A DNA stretch of 64,000 nucleotides from Pseudomonas californiensis. Its GTDB lineage: Bacteria > Pseudomonadota > Gammaproteobacteria > Pseudomonadales > Pseudomonadaceae. A program made the translations under genes and the position numbers. The notes beneath the pieces are model-generated. The model was given only the letters and a program-made list of their open reading frames with translations, did not search any database and was not told the origin of the DNA. The stretch is from NCBI RefSeq assembly GCF_021147775.1, contig NZ_JAGTPK010000003.1:1-64000 (forward strand), read 5' to 3'. Below are positions 17,515-25,962 of this stretch, in pieces (positions within the stretch are counted from its first letter, which is position 1; the number at the start of each line of letters is the position of its first letter).

Positions 17515-18735
17515 ATGAAAATCGCTATCGTCCACGACTGGCTGGTGACCTACGCCGGTGCAGAGCGCGTGCTGGCTTCACTGATCAACATCTGGCCCGA
17601 CGCCGACCTGTTTGCAGTCATTGATTTCCTGAGCAACGAAGATCGAGCGCATCTGGGCGGCAAGGTGGCAAAGACCACCTTCATTCAGAATCTGCCGGGA
17701 GCACGCAAACGCTATCAGCGCTATCTGCCACTGATGCCGCTTGCCATCGAACAGCTGGACCTGTCGGGCTACGACCTGATCATCAGCAGCAGTCATGCGG
17801 TGGCGAAAGGCGTACTCACCGGGCCGGACCAACTGCACATCAGCTATGTGCACTCGCCGATCCGTTACGCCTGGGACCTGCAGCATCAGTACCTGAAAGA
17901 AGCGGGCCTGAGCACCGGTATCAAAAGCCGCCTGGCGCGCATGATCCTGCATTACATCCGCATGTGGGACCAGCGCACATCGACCGGCGTCGATGCATTC
18001 ATCGCCAATTCAGCCTTTATCGGAGCGCGTATCTGCAAAGCCTACCGGCGCGATTCTACGGTTATCTATCCACCGGTAGACACCGCAAGGTTCACGGCAC
18101 AAGGCACTCGGGAAGACTTCTATTTCAGTGCCTCTCGCATGGTGCCTTACAAGCGAATGCCGATGATTGTCGAGGCGTTTGTGGCCATGCCGGACAAACG
18201 CCTGATCATGATCGGCGACGGTCCCGACCTAGTTAGGGCGCAAGCCATCGCCCAGGGTGCGCCCAACATAACGCTGATGGGCTTTCAACCATCCGCCGTG
18301 CTGCTCGAGCATATGCGCAAGGCCAAGGCCTTTGTCTTCGCAGCGGAAGAGGACTTTGGCATCAGCCCGGTCGAAGCACAGGCCTGCGGTACACCAGTGA
18401 TCGCGTACGGCAAGGGAGGCGTGCTGGAAACCGTGCGCGGGCTCGATAACCCATACCCCACCGGGGTGTTTTATCCGCGGCAGAGCGTGGCGTCACTGAT
18501 CGATGCGATTGGCGAATTCGAAGCTGCGCAGTCACGCATCACCGAGCAGGCCTGCAGAAAGAACGCCGAACGCTTCTCGAATGTGCGCTTCGAGCAGGAG
18601 ATCAAAGCATTCGTCGAAAACCGCCTGACTGCCGAGCTCATGGCCCGCTTGCCTTCCCAGTACTGGATACCGCCCGCCTCGCCGGAGCTTGCCAGCGAAC
18701 TGCCGTCCCGAGTCGTTCCTATCAAATCCGTTTGA
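17515..18735 (+). CDS. Glycosyltransferase family 4 (WbaZ/mannosyltransferase-like)
   Basis: A 406-residue GT-B enzyme with the distinctive start MKIAIVHDWLVTYAGAERVL and the segments SSSHAVAKG and YVHSPIRYAWDL, characteristic of the WbaZ/MtfB type of mannosyl- or rhamnosyltransferases. The donor-site motif is FAAEEDFGISPVEAQACGTP near 280. AAGGAA lies upstream of the ATG. Gap to the preceding gene is 71 bp, to the next 12 bp. Mannose transfer is plausible but rests only on subfamily resemblance. Confidence 0.85.
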   Translation: MKIAIVHDWLVTYAGAERVLASLINIWPDADLFAVIDFLSNEDRAHLGGKVAKTTFIQNLPGARKRYQRYLPLMPLAIEQLDLSGYDLIISSSHAVAKGVLTGPDQLHISYVHSPIRYAWDLQHQYLKEAGLSTGIKSRLARMILHYIRMWDQRTSTGVDAFIANSAFIGARICKAYRRDSTVIYPPVDTARFTAQGTREDFYFSASRMVPYKRMPMIVEAFVAMPDKRLIMIGDGPDLVRAQAIAQGAPNITLMGFQPSAVLLEHMRKAKAFVFAAEEDFGISPVEAQACGTPVIAYGKGGVLETVRGLDNPYPTGVFYPRQSVASLIDAIGEFEAAQSRITEQACRKNAERFSNVRFEQEIKAFVENRLTAELMARLPSQYWIPPASPELASELPSRVVPIKSV

Positions 18736-18747
18736 GCGAGCCACCTC

Positions 18748-20157
18748 ATGCGCACCTCCGTTCGCGGCATCCTTCACGCCCACCAGTCAGCGCTGTCGCT
18801 TGCCCATCGTCTGCTGGACCTGACCGTTATTGTGCTGATCGGCTACTGGCAAACCAGGCAGACGCAGATCAGCAGCAGTGAAACCTGGCTCCCGATCATC
18901 CTTGCGGTGCTGGTGTTCCATTGGGTCAGTGAATACCACCAGCTGTATGGGTCCTGGCGCGGCGAACGCATCCTGCGGGAGCTGACACGCGTATTCAATT
19001 ACTGGGCGTTGACGTTCATCATTTTAATGTCGGTCGACTACCTGTTGCTCAAGCAGATCAGTCTGCCTGATAACGGTCAGATGGCCTGGTTCGCGCTGGT
19101 GCTTACGGTGTTGTGCGGCTATCGCCTGCTGATCAGGCACGTTCTGCACAGCTTGCGACGGCACGGTTTCAATACCCGTCGAGTGGCGATTGTCGGCACC
19201 GGCCAGGTCGGCGCACGGCTGGCCCAGACCATATCCAGCGCGCCATGGATGGGGCTCAATCTGCTGGGCTTCTACGATGCACATCCACAACAGATGGACC
19301 TGAACGCACAAGGCCGCCAGCCACCGGTGCTGGGGGATCTCGACCAGTTGATCGAGGACGCCCGCGAAGGGCGGATCGACAAGGTGTACATCACCCTGGC
19401 GTTCAGCGCCGAACCGCACCTGCGAGAACTCATCGCCGGGCTGAGCGACACCACCGCATCGGTGTATCTGGTGCCTGACGTGTTCATGTTCGAACTGCTG
19501 CATGCGCGCAGCGAGAGCATCAACGGGCTGGCCAGCATCAGCATTTTCGACTCGCCCATGGACGGCGCCTGGAGCCTGGTCAAGCGCGCCGAAGACATTC
19601 TGTTGTCCAGTCTGATCCTGCTGTTGATCGCGTTGCCGCTGCTGCTCATCGCGGCTGCCATCAAACTCACCTCATCCGGTCCGGTGCTGTTTCGTCAACG
19701 CCGTTACGGGCTGGATGGCCGTCCAATCATGGTCTGGAAGTTTCGCAGCATGAGCGTTCAGGAAAACGGTGAGGTGGTACGCCAGGCAACCCGCAACGAC
19801 GCACGCATCACACCGTTGGGGGCATTTCTGCGCCGCACTTCGCTGGACGAACTGCCACAGTTTTTCAATGTACTGCGCGGTGACATGTCCATCGTCGGGC
19901 CGCGCCCGCACGCCGTTGCGCACAACGAGCAGTACCGCAGGCAGGTCAGCGGCTACATGTTGCGCCACAAGGTCAAACCCGGCATCACCGGCTGGGCACA
20001 GATCAATGGCTGGCGCGGCGAAACCGACACGTTGGACAAAATGCGCATGCGCGTCGAGTTCGACCTGGAATACATCGAGCGCTGGACGATCTGGCTGGAC
20101 CTGAAAATCATTCTGTTGACGCTGTTCAAAGGCTTTTTGAACAAAAACGCCTTCTGA
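18748..20157 (+). CDS. Undecaprenyl-phosphate sugar-1-phosphate transferase (WcaJ/EpsE type)
   Basis: Initiating enzyme placing a sugar phosphate, probably glucose-1-phosphate, on undecaprenyl phosphate. In 469 residues: four N-terminal TM helices (about 10-135), a nucleotide-binding-like domain with GTGQVGARLAQ near 150, a further membrane segment (about 285-310) and the catalytic bacterial sugar transferase domain. Catalytic-domain motifs: VWKFRSM near 329, DELPQFFNVLRGDMSIVGPR (about 368-387) and PGITGWAQINGWRGET near 412. Length and order match the WcaJ/GumD/CpsE group. Its place late in the operon, just before the Wza-like gene, is unusual but not unique. Confidence 0.9.
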   Translation: MRTSVRGILHAHQSALSLAHRLLDLTVIVLIGYWQTRQTQISSSETWLPIILAVLVFHWVSEYHQLYGSWRGERILRELTRVFNYWALTFIILMSVDYLLLKQISLPDNGQMAWFALVLTVLCGYRLLIRHVLHSLRRHGFNTRRVAIVGTGQVGARLAQTISSAPWMGLNLLGFYDAHPQQMDLNAQGRQPPVLGDLDQLIEDAREGRIDKVYITLAFSAEPHLRELIAGLSDTTASVYLVPDVFMFELLHARSESINGLASISIFDSPMDGAWSLVKRAEDILLSSLILLLIALPLLLIAAAIKLTSSGPVLFRQRRYGLDGRPIMVWKFRSMSVQENGEVVRQATRNDARITPLGAFLRRTSLDELPQFFNVLRGDMSIVGPRPHAVAHNEQYRRQVSGYMLRHKVKPGITGWAQINGWRGETDTLDKMRMRVEFDLEYIERWTIWLDLKIILLTLFKGFLNKNAF

Positions 20158-20311
20158 ATTACCCCATTTGACTTGACGACGGCTCCGGCAGCCATTGACC
20201 GGAGGGAGGTATGTGCGCGCGCTGAAAAACTTCACTCGGTAGACCGGTGTTGGAAAGGGATGCAATGAAATCATTCAGGTGCCAGAGGCACCTTCAGGAA
20301 GGAACACTCTT

Positions 20312-21400
20312 ATGAATCGAACCCTAGTTGTCGTACTGCTCTCCAGTCTGATCCTGCAAGGATGTGCATTTGCCCCCGGCCAGCACATGACGCCGGACGA
20401 TGTCACCGCCAACGACCCGAACGAGCCCAAGGCCCAGTTGGTGGCGATTACCCCGGGTAACCTCCAACAACAGCAGCAACATGCTGCGTCGGATGCCAGG
20501 GCGCTACCCCAGGAACTGCTCGACTACAAGACGCCCGAATACGTGGTCGGGCCTGGCGATACCCTGCTGGTCACCGTGTTCGAGCACCCCGAGCTGACCG
20601 CACCTGGCTCCCAGGACCAACTCGACGCCAATACGCGCGAAGTGCTGGGCGACGGCACGCTGTTCTTCCCTTATGTGGGCCGCATCATGGCGGGCGGCAA
20701 GACCGTCAGCCAGATCCGCGAACAACTGCGCATGGGGCTTTCTCCCCAATACACCGAGGTCAAGGTCGACGTCAAAGTCCTGCGCTACAACAGCCAGCGT
20801 GTATTGCTGTCGGGCTCGTTCAAGACGCCCGGCCCACAACCGATCACCAATATTCCGCTCAGCCTGGTACAGGCCGTCAGTATCGCTGGCGTCGACCTGA
20901 CCGATGCCAACCTCGCCGGCCTGACCCTGCGACGCAATGGTCGGGACTACCTGATCGACATCGACGCGCTGAACCGCAAAGGCTCGCAACTGAGCAGGAT
21001 TTTCCTCAAGGACGGCGACTACCTGCACCTCAACAGCAACTCCAGGAACAAGATCTATGTGCTGGGTGAAGTCCGTAATCCGCAGGTCATATCGTTCGGC
21101 ACCACCAGCGTGACGCTGCTCGAAGCGCTGGGCACGTCGGGCGGACTGAGCCCGGAAAGTGCCGACGGTGACGCGGTGTATGTGATCCGCGGTGCGGAGA
21201 ACATCGCCAATGCCACCTCGACCGTTTACCACCTGGCGGCCAAGAAACCTACCGCCTACCTGCTGGCCGGGCAGTTCGAACTCAAGGCTCAGGACGTGGT
21301 GTTCGTCGGACCTGCCGACATCACCCGCTGGAGCCGCTTTATCAGCCAATTGCTGGGCTCGGCCAGCGTCGTCCAGACGGGCGCAGCTTTCCGCAACTGA
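20312..21400 (+). CDS. Polysaccharide export outer-membrane lipoprotein (Wza/GumB-like)
   Basis: A 362-residue lipoprotein with signal peptide and lipobox LQGC (LSSLILQGCAFAP). The poly-export domain (about 75-165, YVVGPGDTLLVTVFEHPEL) is followed by two SLBB-like segments (about 170-235 and 245-330). It should form the outer-membrane export channel working with the Wzc-like protein. ATG 20312 follows AGGAAGGA, whereas the in-frame GTG 20279 would put 11 extra residues before the signal. Last gene of the operon, with a strong terminator 25 bp on. Confidence 0.9.
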   Translation: MNRTLVVVLLSSLILQGCAFAPGQHMTPDDVTANDPNEPKAQLVAITPGNLQQQQQHAASDARALPQELLDYKTPEYVVGPGDTLLVTVFEHPELTAPGSQDQLDANTREVLGDGTLFFPYVGRIMAGGKTVSQIREQLRMGLSPQYTEVKVDVKVLRYNSQRVLLSGSFKTPGPQPITNIPLSLVQAVSIAGVDLTDANLAGLTLRRNGRDYLIDIDALNRKGSQLSRIFLKDGDYLHLNSNSRNKIYVLGEVRNPQVISFGTTSVTLLEALGTSGGLSPESADGDAVYVIRGAENIANATSTVYHLAAKKPTAYLLAGQFELKAQDVVFVGPADITRWSRFISQLLGSASVVQTGAAFRN

Positions 21401-21424
21401 TCACACTCTCCGCTCCGCCTTTGC

Positions 21425-21451
21425 CCGCGATTCCGATTGCGGTTTTTTTTT
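21425..21451 (+). terminator. Intrinsic terminator of the exopolysaccharide operon
   Basis: Stem CCGCGAT/ATTGCGG (one G-U pair) with a TCCG loop, followed by nine T. This is the clearest rho-independent terminator in the window and marks the 3' end of the operon, about 25 bp after the wza-like stop codon. Confidence 0.85.
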
Positions 21452-21646
21452 GCCTGCTGACTGCAAAAAAACTGTTGCCGGAGCAACAGTCATTCAACAG
21501 ATATCTGCTTTTGCATCAGCACCTGCGCTGCAACGACGGACGCGATACGCACCGCAGCCGTCTGAACGGCGGTGTTTCAGAGGGCTACGACCGGCTTGGC
21601 ACACAAGCTGCTTTGCAGACATACGCTTAACGTAAGGAATTTCCGC

Positions 21647-22228
21647 ATGCTCGTTGTTTCACTTTCAGGCAGTCCATCCCCTAAATCCCGCTCCGGCGTT
21701 GTCCTCGCGCACGCCGGTCGCTGGCTGCAAAACCATGGTGTGGAAGTCACCACGCTGCGCATCCGTGATTTCAACGCGGAGGATTTGCTGTTCGCCAAAT
21801 TCGACAGCCCGCAAGTGCTCGACTTCGTCGAAGCGGTCAGACAAGCCGATGGCTTGCTGATCGGGACGCCTGTCTATAAAGCCTCGTTTTCCGGCGCGCT
21901 GAAAACGCTGCTCGACCTGTTGCCCGAGCGCGCATTGCACGGCAAGGTAGTCTTGCCACTGGCTACCGGTGGCAGCATCGCGCATATGCTGGCGGTGGAT
22001 TACGCCCTGAAACCGGTGCTTTCGGCGCTCAAGTCGCAGGAAGTGCTGCACGGCATCTTTGCGATAGATACCCAGATCAGCTATGGCGACAACGAGGAAG
22101 GCGGAACGCTGGACGACATTCTCACCGAGCGCCTGCACGAAGGGCTGGAACACTTTTACCTGGGCCTGCAACGCCGGTTGCAAGCCCGTCACAAGCAAGC
22201 CGGTGGTCACCTGCAACTGGCATTGTAA
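21647..22228 (+). CDS. NADPH-dependent FMN reductase (SsuE/MsuE-like)
   Basis: Flavodoxin-fold reductase of 193 residues supplying FMNH2 to two-component monooxygenases. The FMN phosphate loop is [12 protein letters not shown] (about 4-15) and the flavin site [19 protein letters not shown] (about 76-94) is the SsuE signature. Start 21647 follows AAGGAATTTCCGC. It stands alone here; the alkanesulfonate monooxygenase it may serve (msuD) is about 20 kb away on the same strand. Very likely SsuE or MsuE; the two cannot be told apart safely. Confidence 0.85.
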   Translation: MLVVSLSGSPSPKSRSGVVLAHAGRWLQNHGVEVTTLRIRDFNAEDLLFAKFDSPQVLDFVEAVRQADGLLIGTPVYKASFSGALKTLLDLLPERALHGKVVLPLATGGSIAHMLAVDYALKPVLSALKSQEVLHGIFAIDTQISYGDNEEGGTLDDILTERLHEGLEHFYLGLQRRLQARHKQAGGHLQLAL

Positions 22229-22249
22229 AATCGTGCGTGTGCGGCGAAC

Positions 22250-22858
22250 TCAGTGCTCGATAAACAGCGGGTACAGCGACGCCACCAGCAGAACAGCCAT
22301 GACGCCGTTGAAGATCCTCAGCCCGACCGGGTCGCGAAGCACATTACGCAACAGGCTGCCAAACCCTGCCCAAATGCCCACGCTGGGCAGGTTGATCAGC
22401 GCGAACACTGCAGAAATCACCACCACATTGGTGAAGTAGCCCTGCATCGGTGTGTAGGTACTGATCGCACCGATCGCCATGATCCAGGCCTTGGGGTTGA
22501 CCCACTGAAAGAGTGCGGCAGACATGAAACTCAGCGGTTTGCTTCGCGTGCTGTCGGCATCGGAGGCAGGTCCCGACGTGGCGATTTTCCAGGCCAGATA
22601 CAACAAATACGCGGCGCCTGCGTAGCGCAGAATGGTGTACAGGATCGGCCAGGCGTTGAAAACGCTGCCCAGGCCAAAACCCACCGACAGAACCAGAACG
22701 AAGAAGCCGATGCTGATGCCAAACATGTGCGGCAGGGTTCGACTGAAACCGAAGTTGACGCCGGAAGCCAGCAACATCATGTTATTGGGGCCAGGCGTTA
22801 CCGAAGTAACCAGCGCGAACAAAGCAAAAGCCAGCAATAGATCGAGCGAGAGCGGCAT
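22250..22858 (-). CDS. LysE/RhtB family amino-acid exporter
   Basis: A 202-residue inner-membrane protein with six hydrophobic segments and the family's N-terminal signature SVTPGPNNMMLLASGVNFGF (about 19-38), followed by LFQWVNPKAW near 116. Exports an amino acid or small metabolite; the substrate cannot be read from sequence. Convergent with the FMN reductase, 21 bp apart. No dedicated regulator adjoins it. Confidence 0.88.
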   Translation of the reverse strand: MPLSLDLLLAFALFALVTSVTPGPNNMMLLASGVNFGFSRTLPHMFGISIGFFVLVLSVGFGLGSVFNAWPILYTILRYAGAAYLLYLAWKIATSGPASDADSTRSKPLSFMSAALFQWVNPKAWIMAIGAISTYTPMQGYFTNVVVISAVFALINLPSVGIWAGFGSLLRNVLRDPVGLRIFNGVMAVLLVASLYPLFIEH

Positions 22859-22983
22859 ACATCAGTCCATGGATGGTGAAGTCAGGCACCCCACCCTATC
22901 GAACGCTCGACAGGAAACACACGGACAGTTAAGAGAAAGTTTTTACCGTACAGTTTTTCTAAATCCAGATTTTCAGAAGACTG

Positions 22984-23265
22984 TTAGCCTTGCGGATTCT
23001 GCTGTGCGCCGCCCAGATCCACGCTGATTTCACCGCCCTGATCGAATTCCCGTGCTTGCTGAATCTGCGGATCAGCCAGCAGTTGCGCCTTGCGGGCCTG
23101 ATACTCTTCAAACGACAGACCGCGACGGTTGAGATCTTCGAGCGCCAGTTGATGGCTTTCCTGCGCAGTGTAGGGACGCAACTCGACAGCATAATGAGTG
23201 GAGCAACCGGAAAGCAGTGCAACACTGAACGTCAGGACAAGGGCAAGGGCGAGCAAACGGTTCAT
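22984..23265 (-). CDS. Small lipoprotein with SHOCT-like segment
   Basis: A 93-residue lipoprotein: signal MNRLLALALVLTFSVALLSGC with lipidated C21. The segment LNRRGLSFEEYQARKAQLLA (about 48-67) has the pattern of SHOCT-type oligomerisation motifs (Leu, Gly, acidic pair, Lys, Leu-Leu). The start at 23265 has GGAGG six bases upstream, so an N-terminal extension of 24 residues is rejected. Function unknown; neighbours are an exporter and a LysR regulator. Confidence 0.72.
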   Translation of the reverse strand: MNRLLALALVLTFSVALLSGCSTHYAVELRPYTAQESHQLALEDLNRRGLSFEEYQARKAQLLADPQIQQAREFDQGGEISVDLGGAQQNPQG

Positions 23266-23352
23266 CGGGGGCCTCCAGTTGGCTTCATTTCGGGAATGAA
23301 GCAAGGTTACGCCCGCCCTGATCGCGGCAAAAATCAACCGGCGTGATAGTGG

Positions 23353-24243
23353 CTATCGACTTTCTCGAGCGCTCTCGATCAGAACATCACGCAGGGCCTG
23401 AGCCGCAGCGGAAAGCTTGTGATCGGCCAGCATCATCAGCCCGATGCGCCGCTCGATACGGGGCTCGACCAATGCAACGCAGCGAGCGCCCAGCTCTTGC
23501 ATCTGTTCGATGCATAACGACGGCACCGCACTCACTCCCAGACCGTTGGCAACCATGCGCCCGATCGTGGAGAGCTGATGGCTTTCAAAGGCGACTGAAA
23601 GCTTGCCATGTTGCGACTGCACAGCCTGCTCCAGCAGCAACCGCACGGCAGACGGCCGTTGCAGCGCAATAAAATCCTCGCCCAGCAGTTGCGCCCAGGA
23701 AACCTCTTCGAGCTCTGCCAACAGCGAGTCACTGGCCACCACAGCGACAAACCGGTCCAGGTAGAACGGCGTAAACAGCAAGGCATTGCTCGACTCGGGC
23801 TCGAACCCGATACCCAGTTCGACACGCCGATGCCGGACCATTTCCAGCACTTGTTCGTTGATGACATCGTGCACCGCGACATTGACTCGCGGATAACGAC
23901 CACGAAACACCTTCAGCGCTTTGGGTAGAAGGTTGCCGGCAAACGATGGCATCGCCGCGACTGATACGCGGCCCATCTGCAACGTGAACCGCTGACGCAG
24001 CAACTCTTCGGTATTGTCCCAGTCGGCAAGCAGTTGACGAGCCAACGGCAACAAGGTCTCACCCTCAGGCGTCAGGCTCACGTTACGCGTGGTGCGAGTC
24101 AGCAACTGACCGCCCAGATCCTCTTCCAGGCTCTTGATCGCCAGGCTCAGCGCCGGTTGCGACAGGTGCAGACTCTCGCCTGCCTGGGCAAAGCTCAAGT
24201 ACTGCGCAACGGCCAGAAAAGCGCGAAGCTGCTTCACGTTCAT
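23353..24243 (-). CDS. LysR-family transcriptional regulator of the CoA-transferase module
   Basis: A 296-residue LTTR: N-terminal winged HTH (LRAFLAVAQYLSFAQAGESL through about residue 60) and a C-terminal periplasmic-binding-like effector domain (about 90-290). It is transcribed divergently from the CoA-transferase/AtoE genes with a 128-bp shared region, the classic arrangement for an LTTR and its target. The layout resembles P. aeruginosa dhcR next to dhcAB, as I recall it, suggesting an inducer derived from carnitine or ketone bodies. Target inferred from position. Confidence 0.88.
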   Translation of the reverse strand: MNVKQLRAFLAVAQYLSFAQAGESLHLSQPALSLAIKSLEEDLGGQLLTRTTRNVSLTPEGETLLPLARQLLADWDNTEELLRQRFTLQMGRVSVAAMPSFAGNLLPKALKVFRGRYPRVNVAVHDVINEQVLEMVRHRRVELGIGFEPESSNALLFTPFYLDRFVAVVASDSLLAELEEVSWAQLLGEDFIALQRPSAVRLLLEQAVQSQHGKLSVAFESHQLSTIGRMVANGLGVSAVPSLCIEQMQELGARCVALVEPRIERRIGLMMLADHKLSAAAQALRDVLIESARESR

Positions 24244-24251
24244 ATATTTGA

Positions 24252-24275
24252 TTTTCTTATCAATCGATCAGAAAA
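24252..24275. promoter_or_regulatory. Candidate LysR-type operator
   Basis: Inverted repeat TTTTC-N14-GAAAA in the shared region between the LysR gene and the CoA-transferase operon, with the inner palindrome ATCAATCGAT. Position just before the regulator's start codon fits an autoregulatory LTTR site. Sequence-only evidence. Confidence 0.4.
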
Positions 24276-24371
24276 ACAAAATTAACAAATCATTCAAGCC
24301 GAGAGAAGATGCACGCAACAGATCCTTCGACAGCCAGGCTGTCGGTCAACAACTATAAAAGGCGGATCATC

Positions 24372-25073
24372 ATGGCTGGACTCGACAAACGCGTTGCGAC
24401 CTACGAAGAGGCGCTCGCCGGACTGACCGATAACATGACCGTGCTGTGCGGAGGCTTCGGCTTGTGCGGCATCCCGGAAAACCTCATTGCGCAGATCAAG
24501 CGCATGGGCATCAAGGGCCTGACGGTCGTGTCCAACAACTGCGGCGTCGATGGCTTCGGGCTGGGCATCCTGCTGGAAGACCGCCAGATCCGCAAAATGA
24601 TCTCGTCCTACGTGGGCGAAAACGCCCTTTTCGAACGCCAGTTGCTGAGTGGCGAACTGGAAGTCGAACTCACCCCCCAAGGCACCCTCGCTGAAAAGCT
24701 CCGCGCAGGGGGTGCCGGCATTCCTGCGTTCTACACAGCAACCGGTTATGGCACGCCGGTGGCCGAGGGCAAGGAAACCCGCCAGTTCAATGGCCGCAAC
24801 GTCATTCTGGAAGAAGCCATTACCGGTGATTTCGCACTGATCAAAGGCTGGAAAGCCGACCACTTTGGCAATGTGATCTATCGTCATACCGCGCAGAACT
24901 TCAACCCGGTGGTGGCAACGGCAGGCCGTATCACGGTGGTCGAAGTCGAAGAAATCGTCGAGCCCGGCGTATTGCTGCCCACTCAGATCCACACGCCAGG
25001 CATCTATGTCGACCGAGTGATTCAGGGCACTTTCGAAAAACGCATCGAGCAGCGCACGATCAGAAAAGACTGA
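24372..25073 (+). CDS. 3-oxoacid CoA-transferase subunit A (ScoA/AtoD/DhcA-like)
   Basis: Alpha subunit (233 residues) of a family I CoA-transferase that activates acetoacetate, or dehydrocarnitine in the Dhc branch, using succinyl-CoA or acetyl-CoA. The family motif [13 protein letters not shown] is at 27-39; [13 protein letters not shown] near 54 and the segment [15 protein letters not shown] near 176 also match. ATG 24372 gives the standard MAGLDKRV start; upstream in-frame codons to 24309 look non-coding. First gene of an A-B-atoE operon, 57 bp before the B subunit. Confidence 0.9.
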   Translation: MAGLDKRVATYEEALAGLTDNMTVLCGGFGLCGIPENLIAQIKRMGIKGLTVVSNNCGVDGFGLGILLEDRQIRKMISSYVGENALFERQLLSGELEVELTPQGTLAEKLRAGGAGIPAFYTATGYGTPVAEGKETRQFNGRNVILEEAITGDFALIKGWKADHFGNVIYRHTAQNFNPVVATAGRITVVEVEEIVEPGVLLPTQIHTPGIYVDRVIQGTFEKRIEQRTIRKD

Positions 25074-25130
25074 TTCCGACGCGTTTCCTGAAGCAGAAAG
25101 CGGCATACAACAACAAAGAGATTTCAGACC

Positions 25131-25787
25131 ATGGCACTTTCCCGCGAACAAATGGCTCAACGCGTTGCCCGTGAACTCAAGGACGGCTATTACGTAAACC
25201 TCGGCATCGGTATTCCCACCCTGGTCGCCAATTACGTCCCAGACGACATTGACGTGATGCTGCAATCGGAAAACGGCCTGCTGGGCATGGGCGCCTTTCC
25301 AACCGAAGAAACCATCGATGCAGACATGATCAATGCCGGCAAGCAGACCGTTACCGCGCGCATCGGCGCTTCGATCTTTTCCTCTGCCGAGTCGTTCGCC
25401 ATGATCCGTGGCGGCCATGTTGACCTGACCGTGCTCGGGGCTTTCGAAGTCGATGTGGATGGCAACATCGCCTCGTGGATGATCCCCGGCAAACTGATCA
25501 AGGGCATGGGCGGTGCAATGGACCTGGTGGCAGGCGCCGACAACATCATCGTCACCATGACCCATGCTTCCAAGGACGGCGAGTCCAAGCTGCTGCCTCG
25601 CTGCAGCCTGCCGCTGACCGGAGCAGGCTGTATTCGCAAAGTACTGACCGACCTTGCATACCTGGAGATCGAAGACGGTGCTTTCATCCTGCGCGAGCGC
25701 GCCCCGGGCGTCAGCATTGAAGAAATCGTCGCCAAGACCGCCGGCAAACTGATCGTGCCGGATGACGTGATCGAAATGAGTTTCTGA
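25131..25787 (+). CDS. 3-oxoacid CoA-transferase subunit B (ScoB/AtoA/DhcB-like)
   Basis: Beta subunit, 218 residues, bearing the catalytic glutamate E47 in SENGLLGMG that forms the enzyme-CoA thioester. NLGIGIPTLVANYVP (about 23-37) and the glycine-rich GGHVDLTVLGAFEVD (about 103-117) are further family marks. With subunit A it forms a heterotetramer. Together with AtoE downstream it suggests uptake and activation of acetoacetate or a related short 3-oxoacid. No thiolase gene (atoB) is in the cluster, so cleavage must rely on another locus. Confidence 0.92.
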   Translation: MALSREQMAQRVARELKDGYYVNLGIGIPTLVANYVPDDIDVMLQSENGLLGMGAFPTEETIDADMINAGKQTVTARIGASIFSSAESFAMIRGGHVDLTVLGAFEVDVDGNIASWMIPGKLIKGMGGAMDLVAGADNIIVTMTHASKDGESKLLPRCSLPLTGAGCIRKVLTDLAYLEIEDGAFILRERAPGVSIEEIVAKTAGKLIVPDDVIEMSF

Positions 25788-25962
25788 CAGCGCATAGTCC
25801 CGAGTTCTCGATACACCTGGACCTGCGCCACCCGCGAAACGCTTTCAGCCCACCCTGCATGGGGTGGACTGAAGCACTCGCGGGCGGGCGCACGTCCGCA
25901 ATGGGCGTACCCAACCGCACGCCCGTACTTGAATCCCGACAATAACGACAAGAGATTCGCCA

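Noticed and set aside
24294..25565. Minus-strand open frame of 423 codons
   Set aside because: Opposite the two CoA-transferase subunits, which carry catalytic motifs; His-rich antisense composition, so rejected.
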